A program made the position numbers and the translations under genes. The notes beneath the pieces are model-generated. The model was not told where the DNA came from. It saw nothing but the letters and a program-made list of their open reading frames with translations, and searched no databases. Positions 16,661 to 24,233 of a DNA stretch of 38,507 nt are shown here, in pieces. Position 1 is the first letter of the stretch, and every line of letters begins with the position of its first letter. The stretch is from Chloroflexota bacterium (GTDB lineage Bacteria; Chloroflexota; Limnocylindria; Limnocylindrales; CSP1-4): contig PLMA01000065.1 in assembly GCA_003141455.1 (NCBI GenBank), positions 1 to 38,507 on the forward strand, read 5' to 3'.

Positions 16661-17193
16661 TGGTGACCGACCGTCGAATCCCCGTCCTCGGGGTCAGTCT
16701 CGCCGCCGCCGGCATACTTCTCATCGCGCTCGGCGCAGCGTTCGGCTCGAGCCCCGGGTCGCCATCCAGCCAAGCTGGCCCGTGGGGCTTTGGTCCCGGC
16801 GGGATGATGGGCTTCGGCGCGGCCAACGTCAGCTCGGCTGCAGATCCGGGCTCTTCGGGCTTTGTCGCGGGGACGACCTCAGCGCCCCGCGTCGTGCGCA
16901 TCATCGCCAGTAACGCACTGCGCTTCTACCCCGATGTCGTGACCGTCAAAGCAGGCGAGACTGTCACCTTCGAGGTCACGACGATGGGCATGAGGAGCCA
17001 TGAATTCATGGTCGGACCGGCGTCCGACGTGGCGGCCGACATGGCGGGCACCCCCGAGGTCGCCGACATCGCGATGATGCAGACGAAGTCGCTTACCTAC
17101 ACCTTCAACGGGCCCGGGCCGTTTGCCTTCGCCTGCCACGCCACCGGCCACTACGAGGCCGGCATGAGGGGGACGATCACCGCCCTGCCGTGA
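16660..17193 (+). CDS. Membrane-anchored type 1 cupredoxin (second copy)
   Basis: This 177-residue protein has a signal anchor (about 8-27), a Gly/Met linker with GPGGMMGFG, and a cupredoxin domain with ligands H114, C159, H164 and M169 (CHATGHYEAGM identical to the first copy). The domain matches the paralog at 8386 closely (GTPEVADI, MMQ-KS, TYTF), whereas the linker lacks the tandem repeats. It should bind one copper on the outer face. A GTG at 16663 is an alternative start. Confidence 0.9.
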   Translation: MVTDRRIPVLGVSLAAAGILLIALGAAFGSSPGSPSSQAGPWGFGPGGMMGFGAANVSSAADPGSSGFVAGTTSAPRVVRIIASNALRFYPDVVTVKAGETVTFEVTTMGMRSHEFMVGPASDVAADMAGTPEVADIAMMQTKSLTYTFNGPGPFAFACHATGHYEAGMRGTITALP

Positions 17194-17219
17194 CGCACGT
17201 GCTGCGGTCGCGGCTGCAG

Positions 17220-17242
17220 GCTCCGCCAGGCGCTCGCGGAGC
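17220..17242. terminator. Hairpin between convergent operons
   Basis: GCTCCGC (17220-17226) and GCGGAGC (17236-17242) form a perfect 7-bp stem with a nine-base loop. It lies between the cupredoxin stop (17193) and the convergent gene ending at 17247. There is no T tract. Confidence 0.45.
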
Positions 17243-17246
17243 GTTG

Positions 17247-17504
17247 CTACGCCATCGGCGGCAGTCGGAGGAGGCGGGCCAGACGAGTGAACGGTCGGCG
17301 CTGACCGCGGACTGAGGCAAGAAGGCAGGCCAGGCCGGCGGCGGCCGCCACAAGCCAGATGATCTCCAGCCCATCGCGTGCCTCGATGGCGGAGTCCATG
17401 CCCAGGGCTGCTATCGAGAGTCCGACTGTGCCGAGGGTGACTCGGTCGATGATCGAACCGACACCGATGGCGTTGCCCGGTCCGCCATTTCTGGCGTCCG
17501 TCAT
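17247..17504 (-). CDS. Small two-helix membrane protein
   Basis: This 85-residue protein has hydrophobic segments at about 22-38 and 47-64 and a basic C-terminus (GQRRPFTRLARLLRLPP). ATG 17504 has TGAGGA about six bases upstream. It loosely resembles DUF2892-type small inner-membrane proteins but lacks their usual GxCP motif, so I leave the family open. It is the last gene of the operon running from 19609. Confidence 0.7.
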   Translation of the reverse strand: MTDARNGGPGNAIGVGSIIDRVTLGTVGLSIAALGMDSAIEARDGLEIIWLVAAAAGLACLLASVRGQRRPFTRLARLLRLPPMA

Positions 17505-17545
17505 TGGGTCCTCACCAGGCTCGCCATACCCGACGCCCCCGATTG

Positions 17546-17800
17546 TCAGATGGCCCATTCGCTCGCGGGCGATTCGGTGCACGGGTCGGTGGAACAGCAG
17601 TAGTCGCTGGCCGCGACATAGCGCCCGGGTTCGCGGCGGAAGCTTGCGAGGCAGCCGGAGCACCGGAAACGGAGCAATCGTCCGCCGCATAGCGCTGTGA
17701 TGCCTTCGCCCGCTCCGATTGACTCGCCACATACGGCACACGCACCCGCAGGCTGATTACTCGATTCGATCAAGACGAAGTCGTCTCGGACGCCCAGCAT
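17546..17800 (-). CDS. YHS/TRASH-like cysteine-rich metal-binding protein
   Basis: This 84-residue protein carries C21-x2-C24, C38, C47-x2-C50, then C68, C69 and C74. The ACAVCGESI start, the RFRCSGCLASF middle and the REPGRY end follow the YHS/TRASH pattern, a small metal-binding fold common in copper and mercury loci. The extra C-terminal cysteines (YCCSTDPC) are unusual. The start is fixed by a one-base overlap with the upstream stop (TGATG), which implies translational coupling. Confidence 0.72.
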   Translation of the reverse strand: MLGVRDDFVLIESSNQPAGACAVCGESIGAGEGITALCGGRLLRFRCSGCLASFRREPGRYVAASDYCCSTDPCTESPASEWAI

Positions 17801-18189
17801 CAGACGCCCGATCGAGGAGACGTGCCTTCGGCCGAATCGGTGTCCGACGCAGTGGGGGCAGCGGAGTGCGAGCCGTGCTCTCCGCCGTGGCTCATGCCGT
17901 GGCCCATGAAGAGGTGCATGCTCAAGCATCCGCCGAGGAAAATGAGCGGCGTGAGTGTTGCGAGAGGCACGCCGACTGCGAGAAGAGCGCCCAAACCGAT
18001 GACGGCGCTGCCAATGATCTTCGCCGTGCGCGGCAGGGCAAGGACCGCGCCGAAAGCCTTGGTTCCGGTGCTTGCATCGGTGCGCCCGTCGGCGTAGTGG
18101 GCGTGTGCCTCCATTGTGTCGCTCGGGGCCGAGCCGTGTCCGTGGCAGGAGGGGGTGGCAACGACTGGTTCGCTTGTCTGGACGGTCAT
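17800..18189 (-). CDS. His/Met-rich small membrane protein (DUF2933-like)
   Basis: This 129-residue protein has a His-rich soluble lead (CHGHGSAP, EAHAHYADG), a membrane hairpin at about 55-90, and a metal-ligand-rich tail (GGCLSMHLFMGHGMSHGGEH). The tail pattern, a membrane helix running into Met/His/Gly, is seen in small DUF2933-like proteins of copper loci. A similar protein lies at 27402-27713. ATG 18189 has AAGGAGA upstream and overlaps the Lgt-like stop by four bases. Confidence 0.8.
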   Translation of the reverse strand: MTVQTSEPVVATPSCHGHGSAPSDTMEAHAHYADGRTDASTGTKAFGAVLALPRTAKIIGSAVIGLGALLAVGVPLATLTPLIFLGGCLSMHLFMGHGMSHGGEHGSHSAAPTASDTDSAEGTSPRSGV

Positions 18190-19004
18190 GGCAGTGCTAT
18201 CTCCTTGGTGGGGAATGCGGATGCGGCAAGGCGCTGTCGGACGAAGTTTGCAAGGATTGCCGCGCCTCCAAGCGCGAGCCCGAGGCCGATGACCTGGGCG
18301 GTCTTGAGGCCGAAGAAGACGGCCTGTTCGTCGCGTAGGAAGAAGAGGGCGAAACGGATGCCGGCGACCCCTACCAGGTAGGTGCCGGCCAGAGCGCCTG
18401 CGCCAAGGCCGGCGAGTCGTTGGCGGCCAAGCCAGAGCGCGGCGAACAGAAGGCCAAGAGCGATCGCTTCGTATGCCTGGGTCGGCTGAAGGGGAACGCC
18501 AAGAGGCGCCATCGCGGCAGAGTTCCGGTAGACGACGGCCCAGGGCAGCGTCGTCGGCAGACCGAACGAGTCGCCGGTGATCAGGCAGCCGACGTGGCCG
18601 ATGGCCTGACCGATGGCAGCCGCAGGCGCCGCAGCGTCGAGCACGGGCCAGAGCGGCACCCCGCGTAGCCTGGCGAATACGGCGATCGTGACGATCGCGG
18701 CGATGAGGCCGCCGTAGAAGCTGAGCCCGCCCTCCCAGACCATGAAGACGTGCAGCGGGTCTGCCCCGAGCATCGGCAGGTCGTCCTGGAGCTCGTAGAG
18801 AAGACGCCCGCCGACGATCGCGGCGATAGCCACCCACCAGATGCCGTCCGAGACCGCGCGCCCATCGAGTTTCTTGCGGCGTGCTTCGTAGGTGAACACC
18901 AGGATCGCGACCGCCGCCGCTGCCAGCAGCGTCAGGCTGTACCACCGGATTGCGAGACCGCCGAACGAGGCGATGACGGGGTTGACGTCGATTGTGAAAG
19001 GCAT
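18186..19004 (-). CDS. lgt-like: Prolipoprotein diacylglyceryl transferase-like protein, divergent
   Basis: This 272-residue polytopic protein follows the Lgt plan: early IRWYSL, GGRLLYELQ, WEGGLSFYGGLI, and later QPTQAYEA. Lgt transfers diacylglycerol to the cysteine of prolipoproteins. The signature that usually reads GRxGNFxNGE is GHVGCLITGDSFG here, so the conserved Arg and Asn are replaced, and the His in the GGLSFxGG motif of E. coli is Tyr. It may be a paralog with changed function. ATG has AGGAG six bases upstream. It sits in an operon with copper-binding proteins. Confidence 0.85.
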   Translation of the reverse strand: MPFTIDVNPVIASFGGLAIRWYSLTLLAAAAVAILVFTYEARRKKLDGRAVSDGIWWVAIAAIVGGRLLYELQDDLPMLGADPLHVFMVWEGGLSFYGGLIAAIVTIAVFARLRGVPLWPVLDAAAPAAAIGQAIGHVGCLITGDSFGLPTTLPWAVVYRNSAAMAPLGVPLQPTQAYEAIALGLLFAALWLGRQRLAGLGAGALAGTYLVGVAGIRFALFFLRDEQAVFFGLKTAQVIGLGLALGGAAILANFVRQRLAASAFPTKEIALP

Positions 19005-19015
19005 TGGGCTCCTGA

Positions 19016-19609
19016 TCAGCGCTGGTGGAATGGATGGGGCCTGGCCGGTCGCCGGGCGGCCAGCAGGACAGCCGTCGCACCCGCGATGAGGGCGCCGAAG
19101 CCGGCGGCCACCTCGACAGACACAATCCCGATGCCTGCGAGCACGGTCGCCGCCGCCACGCTGGTAGCCAGCGAGCCAGCGACCCAGCGGCGCGGATGCG
19201 CCGTCGTTCGACGCTCAACAAGGGCGATTTCGCCGCGATAGCGGCCCATGCCGCAGGTGAACCGGACGGTGCCTCGGGGCTGGCCGGGAAGGTCGACGAC
19301 GGTCGTCCCGTTCGGGGCCAGCCGGCGTTCGATGTGCGGCGAGGAGAAGACGACCCGCTCCGTGCAGTGGTCGGCATCGAGCCGGTGGAAGACGAGCCGT
19401 AGCGGGGCATCAGCGATCGCCGTGGACTGCGCGGGCTGATATCCACGATCGACCCAGATGTCTACCACCTGCGGCTCGGCTTCGGTTTGCTCGCCGACGC
19501 CAGCCGCCGCGGCCGTGCGCACGTTGCGGCGGGCAGTTGATGGCAGTCCATCGATGTATCCGAATGAACCCCGCGAAGTGTCGTCGACAAGCGTCGTAGT
19601 CGTGCCCAT
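19016..19609 (-). CDS. Cupredoxin-domain membrane protein
   Basis: This 197-residue protein begins with a soluble region. A cupredoxin_1-type domain (about residues 45-125) follows: VDIWVDRGYQP, LRLVFHRLDADHCTERVVF, then VRFTCGMGRYRGEI. The CTERVVF and TCGM words are typical of cupredoxins found next to or fused to copper ATPases. Two membrane helices follow (about 140-185) and a basic tail. It has no signal peptide, so the domain may face the cytoplasm. The start could instead be 19642. It is the first gene of a five-gene operon. Confidence 0.82.
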   Translation of the reverse strand: MGTTTTLVDDTSRGSFGYIDGLPSTARRNVRTAAAAGVGEQTEAEPQVVDIWVDRGYQPAQSTAIADAPLRLVFHRLDADHCTERVVFSSPHIERRLAPNGTTVVDLPGQPRGTVRFTCGMGRYRGEIALVERRTTAHPRRWVAGSLATSVAAATVLAGIGIVSVEVAAGFGALIAGATAVLLAARRPARPHPFHQR

Positions 19610-19632
19610 GTCAGCAGTACAACGGCTCCGGC

Positions 19633-19669
19633 TGAGACCCATGTGAGAGCTACCTAACGAACCGCTGAG
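19633..19669 (-). promoter_or_regulatory. Phased operator upstream of the 19609-17247 operon
   Basis: TGAG occurs on the plus strand at 19633, 19644 and 19666; the intermediate position 19655 reads TAAC. All are in 11-bp phase. In coding orientation this is CTCA-N7-(degenerate)-N7-CTCA-N7-CTCA, 24 bases before the ATG at 19609. An ATG at 19642 would lie inside it, which favours 19609. Confidence 0.65.
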
Positions 19670-19683
19670 AGTCGTTCGGCGGG

Positions 19684-22098
19684 TCAGCCCGCAGCCGCTG
19701 GAGACGCGGCCGGGAGGTGCTCGGCCACGCGAGCGCCCCGAGGCGGGCGGAACCCTCGCAGGCGGAGCGCGTTCGAGACGACGGTCACGCTCGAGAGAGC
19801 CATCGCCGCCGCGGCGAAGATCGGGTCGAGGAGGATCCCGGCAAACGGGTAGAAGGCGCCGGCGGCCAGCGGGATGAGAGCGACGTTGTAGGCAAAAGCC
19901 CAAAACAGGTTCTGCTTGATGTTCCGCATCGTCGCCCGGGACAGGGCAAAAGCGGTCACAAGCCCTAGCAAATCGCCGCTCATGAGTGTCACGCCGGCAG
20001 ACTCGATGGCGATGTCCGTCCCGGTTCCGATCGCCACTCCGACGTCGGCTGAGGCGAGGGCGGGCGCATCGTTGACGCCGTCGCCAACCATCGCGACTTT
20101 CTTGCCCTCGGCCTGGAGCCGTCGAATCTGGGCCGCCTTTTCGTCGGGCCGGACGTCGGCGAGTACGCGGTCGACTCCCGCCTGGCGAGCGATTGCTGCG
20201 GCGGTCGTTGCGTTGTCGCCGGTCAGCATTACGACCTCGAGCCCGAGCCGGTGGAACTCAGAGACAGCGGCCGACGAGCTCGGCTTGAGCGTGTCGGCAA
20301 TGGCCAGCACGGCTGCCAGCTTGCCGTCGATCGCAACATAGACGGGAGTCTTTCCGGCCGAAGCCAGTTGGCCAGCGGCGGCGGCCAACGGCGAGGGGTC
20401 GATGCCCATCGTTTCGAGGTAGCCGGCCCGGCCGACGAAGACATTTCGTCCCGCGACCGTGGCCGCGATGCCCTGGCCGCCAACGGTTGAGAAGTCGACC
20501 GCGTCCGGAAGAACGAGCGCCTGCTCGTCTGACGCGTAGCGCACGATCGCCTCACCGAGCGGGTGCTCGGAGCCGCGCTCTGCCGCCGCCGCCAGGGTGA
20601 CGACATCGATCTCGCTGGGCGCATCGGGGACACGCACGATATCGGTGACGCGCGGCCGGCCCTCGGTCAGGGTGCCGGTCTTGTCGAGGACTACGACCCT
20701 CACCTGGTGCAGGCGCTCGAGCGCTTCGGCGTTACGGAACAGGATGCCGTGCTCGGCGCCCTTGCCCGTGCCGACCATGATCGAGGTGGGGGTCGCCAGC
20801 CCCAGCGCGCAGGGGCAGGCGATGATCAAGACCGCGACCATGTTCAGAAGGGCCAGGTTGAAGGCCGGCTGCGGTCCGGCGAGGAGCCAGACGATGAAGG
20901 TGAGCCCTGCCGCGCCCAGGACCGCAGGGACGAAGTAGCCCGTCACTGCGTCGGCGAGCCGCTGGATGGGCGCCTTGCTGCCTTGCGCGTCCTGGACGAG
21001 CCTGACTATCTGGGCGAGCACGGTGTCGCGCCCCACTCGACGCGCCTCGAAGGTGAACGACCCTGAGCCGTTCATCGTGCCGCCGATGACCTCGTCGCCG
21101 GCACCCTTGATGGCCGGCATGCTCTCGCCGGTGACCATGCTCTCGTCGACGTTTGAGGAGCCGTTGGCTACGACTCCGTCCACGGGCACCTTCTCGCCGG
21201 GGCGGACCCGAACTACGTCCCCGACGACAACCGCGTCCACCGCGACGTCGAGCTCGACGCCGTCCCGCACGACCCGAGCCGACCGCGGCGCGAGGCCGAT
21301 CAGCTTCTTGATCGCATCGGAGGTGTGGCTTCGCGCGCGGGCTTCGAGGAACCGGCCGAGCAGGATCAGCGTGATGATCGCCGACGACGTGTCGAAGTAG
21401 AGCGGAAGTTCGCCGTTCCGGGCCACACCGGCGGCCTCAAAGAAACCTGGGAAGAGGATCGCGGCGACGCTGTATGCGAACGCGGCGGAGGTTCCGACGG
21501 CAATGAGGGTGTTCATGTCGGTGGCGCGATGGCGGGCGACTTTGAAGGCTCCGGTGTAGAAGCCGCGCCCCGCGTAGAACTGAACCGGCGTTGCGAACGC
21601 GAGCTCCAGCCATGGGTTGGATAACCAGCGCGGCAGGAACGGCGCGATCGTCATGGACGCGAGGGCGACGATGAGCGGGGCCGTGAAGAGCGCCGCGACG
21701 ATGAGATGCCGGCGAGTCTCGGCGAGGTGGCGCTCGGCGTAGGTCGCCTCTTCTCGCGACTCCGCGGGTGAGTCTGCAGCCGCATATCCCGTCGCTGCGA
21801 GGCCCGTCGGAGGCTCGTGTTCAACGCCGGCCGCCAAGTCGTTGGCGATCCCTCCGCCCTGCTCCGCCTTGTCGAGACGCGGCTCGTAACCCGCGGCCTC
21901 GACCGCCTGGCCGAGGCCGGCTGGAGTGATGCGAGCCGAGTCGTACCGGACGCTCGCGGTCTCGGTCGCGAGGTTGACCGTGGCCTCGATGACTCCATCG
22001 GCCTTGCGCAGGTATCGCTCGATGCGGTTCACGCACGAGGCGCAGGTCATGCCTTCGACGGGGAAACGGATTGTGGCGGCGGTGATGGTTTCGTTCAT
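19684..22098 (-). CDS. copA: Copper-exporting P-type ATPase, CopA type
   Basis: The 804-residue P1B-1 ATPase exports Cu(I). It has one N-terminal HMA domain with C19-x2-C22 (GMTCASC), the membrane motif C428-P-C430, a TGES actuator loop, D472 in [18 protein letters not shown] and [13 protein letters not shown]. All eight membrane segments appear present. I chose ATG 22098; an upstream ATG at 22158 lies inside the phased operator, so it is probably not used. No ribosome-binding site is strong. It is transcribed alone, divergent from the cupredoxin/CcdA-like operon. Confidence 0.95.
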   Translation of the reverse strand: MNETITAATIRFPVEGMTCASCVNRIERYLRKADGVIEATVNLATETASVRYDSARITPAGLGQAVEAAGYEPRLDKAEQGGGIANDLAAGVEHEPPTGLAATGYAAADSPAESREEATYAERHLAETRRHLIVAALFTAPLIVALASMTIAPFLPRWLSNPWLELAFATPVQFYAGRGFYTGAFKVARHRATDMNTLIAVGTSAAFAYSVAAILFPGFFEAAGVARNGELPLYFDTSSAIITLILLGRFLEARARSHTSDAIKKLIGLAPRSARVVRDGVELDVAVDAVVVGDVVRVRPGEKVPVDGVVANGSSNVDESMVTGESMPAIKGAGDEVIGGTMNGSGSFTFEARRVGRDTVLAQIVRLVQDAQGSKAPIQRLADAVTGYFVPAVLGAAGLTFIVWLLAGPQPAFNLALLNMVAVLIIACPCALGLATPTSIMVGTGKGAEHGILFRNAEALERLHQVRVVVLDKTGTLTEGRPRVTDIVRVPDAPSEIDVVTLAAAAERGSEHPLGEAIVRYASDEQALVLPDAVDFSTVGGQGIAATVAGRNVFVGRAGYLETMGIDPSPLAAAAGQLASAGKTPVYVAIDGKLAAVLAIADTLKPSSSAAVSEFHRLGLEVVMLTGDNATTAAAIARQAGVDRVLADVRPDEKAAQIRRLQAEGKKVAMVGDGVNDAPALASADVGVAIGTGTDIAIESAGVTLMSGDLLGLVTAFALSRATMRNIKQNLFWAFAYNVALIPLAAGAFYPFAGILLDPIFAAAAMALSSVTVVSNALRLRGFRPPRGARVAEHLPAASPAAAG

Positions 22099-22157
22099 CG
22101 AGGGTCTCGGCTTTCGGGTTGCGGCGCGGTTCGTCACCGGATCGTGCGCCTCGAACA

Positions 22158-22183
22158 TGAGACCTGGCTGAGGGCCGACTGAG
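22158..22183 (-). promoter_or_regulatory. Phased operator upstream of copA
   Basis: TGAG occurs at 22158, 22169 and 22180 on the plus strand, exactly 11 bases apart (CTCA-N7-CTCA-N7-CTCA in the copA direction). It ends 60 bases before the chosen copA ATG. Confidence 0.7.
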
Positions 22184-22245
22184 CGCCAGGTCAGAAAGCG
22201 GACTGCGCGGCCCCGGACGGCCCCCGCCCTGTCCAGGAACCGGCT

Positions 22246-22260
22246 CTCATATCGCTCTCA
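22246..22260 (+). promoter_or_regulatory. Phased operator upstream of the cupredoxin/CcdA-like/HMA operon
   Basis: CTCA occurs at 22246 and 22257, 11 bases apart, each extended to CTCTCA. It lies 78 bases before the ATG at 22338 and points the opposite way to the copA operator, matching the divergent gene. Only two units are visible. Confidence 0.5.
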
Positions 22261-22337
22261 GGTACCGGTGACACCATGCGCACGCGTCCAAAAGCAAGCC
22301 GGTGCTCTGCGCGCCGATCACACCAGGGAGAACTCAC

Positions 22338-22856
22338 ATGACTACCCGCGCCGCCAGACGCGCGCAGGAACGAGCACTAGCCACAGGCGAAATACCGGCG
22401 GCCAAGCCTCGGCGAGCAGCCAAGCCGGCTGCCGGAACGAAACCCAGCAAGCTCCGGGTCGCTGCGTTCCTCGCAATTGCGGCCATCGTCATCGGTGGCG
22501 GCGTCTACCTCGCCGGCAGTGTGTTCATGGGGCAGCGCGACAAGACGACCGTGGCCGGCGCGATTGCCGTGGGCATCAGCATGGACGGTTTCAACCCGAG
22601 CACACTCGACGCCAAGCCAGGTCAGACGCTCACCCTCGACTGGTGGAATCAGGACGCCGCGATGCACCTGACCAACGGCGTTCACACGCTGGTTTCGGAC
22701 AAGCTCAACGTGCGCCTGGAGCTCCCGGCCCAGAGCCGCAAGACCGTGACGCTGACGGCGCCGATGACGCCGGGCGACTACGACTTCTGGTGCGACAGCT
22801 GCTGCGGTGGGAAGGACAACCCCAAGATGCACGGCACGCTCCACGTCGAGGCGTAG
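22338..22856 (+). CDS. Membrane-anchored cupredoxin with CxxCCGGK loop
   Basis: The 172-residue protein has a basic cytoplasmic lead (1-35), one membrane helix (about 38-60), and an external cupredoxin domain (about 75-172; MDGFNPSTLDAKPGQTLTL). The C-terminal metal loop is C152-D-S-C155-C156-G-G-K-D-N-P-K-M164-H. C152 and C156 have the C-x3-C spacing of CuA sites, but the CuA His position is not conserved; H110 and H116 could also serve. I infer a soft-metal or redox-active site. ATG has AGGGAG upstream. It is followed three bases later by a CcdA-like gene. Confidence 0.85.
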   Translation: MTTRAARRAQERALATGEIPAAKPRRAAKPAAGTKPSKLRVAAFLAIAAIVIGGGVYLAGSVFMGQRDKTTVAGAIAVGISMDGFNPSTLDAKPGQTLTLDWWNQDAAMHLTNGVHTLVSDKLNVRLELPAQSRKTVTLTAPMTPGDYDFWCDSCCGGKDNPKMHGTLHVEA

Positions 22857-22859
22857 TCG

Positions 22860-23732
22860 ATGTCAGGCTCTACTTCTGGCAATCCCTGGGTGACGATCGG
22901 CGAGTCGGCGGGAATCCCGAAGGCTGCGCTCCTGCTCTTCGGCGGGCTCGGTGCGATTGCGATCTCGGCCTCGCTTGTCGTGCTGCTCGGGCCGGGCTTC
23001 TCCTCGCCGAGGTTCGGGACGCTGACGGCTCCGGTCGTCATCAGCTCGGGCTTCGCGGATGGCTTCAACCCGTGCGCCTACGCCCTGCTGGTGCTGTTCG
23101 CGACCTACACGCTCACTCTCGTGAACGCGGTCACGTCGGACGGGCGGCCGACACCGTTCGCTCGGCGCACCCTGTTGGGCGCCGGCTCGCTCTACGTCGG
23201 GGCCGTATTCGTCACCTACTTCCTGCTCGGCTTGGGCCTGTTCACCTTGTTCGAGGGCTTCGGGCGCGACCACATCGTGGCCCGCGTCGCGGCAGTGCTC
23301 GCGCTGGGAATGGCGGTCTGGATGCTCAAGGACGTGTTCTTGCCGGGCTGGGGCCCGACGATGGCGGCTCCATCCGGCACGCATGGCTGGATGAACAAGG
23401 CGATGCAGCGCGGCGGACTCGCCGGAATGCTGATGGCCGGGATCCTCGTTGGCATCTGCACGGTCCCGTGCTCGGGTGCCATGTATTTCTCGGTGACGGC
23501 CGTGCTTCATGCATCCGGCGGCGGGATCGTCGGTCTCGCGCTCCTGGCGCTCTACAACGTCGCGTTCATACTTCCTCTGCTGCTGTTCCTGCTCTTCGTG
23601 TCGAACCGACGCGTGCTCGGCACGATCGGGCGCTGGAACAAGAAGAACGGCACAGTCGTGAAGGCGGTGCTGGCGCTCGGCGTCATGGCCATGAGCTTTG
23701 GGCTCCTCCTCTCGCTCGGCGGTGCCATGTGA
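22860..23732 (+). CDS. CcdA/DsbD-like membrane protein
   Basis: This 290-residue polytopic protein of the CcdA/DsbD transmembrane family normally passes reducing equivalents across the membrane to thiol proteins. Key cysteines are C72 in DGFNPCAYALLVLF and C204 in ICTVPCSGAMY, with C200 just before. These are the paired membrane cysteines expected of the family. The partner is the upstream CxxCC cupredoxin. A paralog with cysteines at 63, 200 and 204 lies at 32428-33288. Its TGA overlaps the HMA GTG by four bases. Confidence 0.88.
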   Translation: MSGSTSGNPWVTIGESAGIPKAALLLFGGLGAIAISASLVVLLGPGFSSPRFGTLTAPVVISSGFADGFNPCAYALLVLFATYTLTLVNAVTSDGRPTPFARRTLLGAGSLYVGAVFVTYFLLGLGLFTLFEGFGRDHIVARVAAVLALGMAVWMLKDVFLPGWGPTMAAPSGTHGWMNKAMQRGGLAGMLMAGILVGICTVPCSGAMYFSVTAVLHASGGGIVGLALLALYNVAFILPLLLFLLFVSNRRVLGTIGRWNKKNGTVVKAVLALGVMAMSFGLLLSLGGAM

Positions 23733-24037
23733 GTGCCGAATTTGTGCGCCTCCCGATCGAAGGGATGACATGCACGTCGTGCGTCTCCCACATCACCAAA
23801 GCCGTTCGAAAGGTCGATGGCGTGGAGTCGGTCAAGGTGGATCTCGGATCGGAGTCGGCGGTCGTCGGATTTGATGCCACGGTAACGTCCGTGACCGTGA
23901 TCGCGGCCGCGATCAATTTGGCCGGCTACGAGCCGCACCCCGAGCAAGCGGCGCCTTTCGTTCCGGGGCCTTCCCGAGGACTCCTGGCACGACTCGGACT
24001 TCGTCATGGCGGCGACGAGCCAGCCATTGACCGCTGA
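23729..24037 (+). CDS. HMA-domain copper-binding protein
   Basis: The 102-residue protein begins at a GTG overlapping the previous stop (GTGA). The HMA domain (residues 1-70) has C15-x2-C18 in EGMTCTSC and ends AGYEPHPE. A Pro-rich, basic tail of about 30 residues (FVPGPSRGLLARLGLRH) follows. It resembles CopZ-type copper chaperones; delivering Cu(I) to CopA, encoded divergently 1.6 kb away, is a reasonable inference. It is the last gene of the operon, before two strong hairpins. Confidence 0.9.
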   Translation: MSAEFVRLPIEGMTCTSCVSHITKAVRKVDGVESVKVDLGSESAVVGFDATVTSVTVIAAAINLAGYEPHPEQAAPFVPGPSRGLLARLGLRHGGDEPAIDR

Positions 24038-24103
24038 CTTCTGGGTTGATTCTTATCTCGCGCTCACGCCCTTCTAAGCCAGGGGCAACCATGATCGTTC
24101 CAA

Positions 24104-24139
24104 TTGGCGGGCCGTGGTACCCCCTCCCCGGCCCGCCAA
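24104..24139 (+). terminator. Hairpin terminator, first of two
   Basis: The arms TTGGCGGGCCG (24104-24114) and its exact complement (24129-24139) form an 11-bp stem with a 14-base loop. It lies about 65 bases after the HMA stop. Confidence 0.6.
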
Positions 24140-24147
24140 CGCGTCCC

Positions 24148-24177
24148 CGAGAGCCGGCCCAAGCGGGCCGGCTCTCG
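24148..24177 (+). terminator. Hairpin terminator, second of two
   Basis: A perfect 13-bp stem (CGAGAGCCGGCCC, 24148-24160, and 24165-24177) with loop AAGC is followed by CCATTTCCTC. Together with the hairpin just upstream it insulates the operon from the lipoprotein gene. Confidence 0.8.
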
Positions 24178-24184
24178 CCATTTC

Positions 24185-24210
24185 CTCACCTTGCCTTAAG
24201 CCTGGACTCA
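24185..24210 (+). promoter_or_regulatory. Weak phased CTCA site upstream of the lipoprotein gene
   Basis: CTCA at 24185 and 24207 are 22 bases apart; the middle unit at 24196 is degenerate (TTAA). Orientation and the 24-base distance to the ATG match the better sites. On its own it would not be convincing. Confidence 0.35.
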
Positions 24211-24233
24211 TGTTCTGCGGCCATCATCGCGGC

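Noticed and set aside
17800-19446. Long minus-strand frame ending in the His/Met-rich protein
   Set aside because: The part before 18189 is an alternative frame of the Lgt-like and cupredoxin genes; the real start is set by AAGGAGA and the four-base overlap.
22098-22158. Longer N-terminus for CopA starting at 22158
   Set aside because: That ATG lies within the phased operator, the added residues are basic and unlike the family, and the HMA domain starts right after 22098.
22268-23728. Long plus-strand frame leading into the HMA domain
   Set aside because: Upstream of 23729 it is an out-of-frame reading of the cupredoxin and CcdA-like genes; the HMA protein starts at the GTG overlapping the previous stop.
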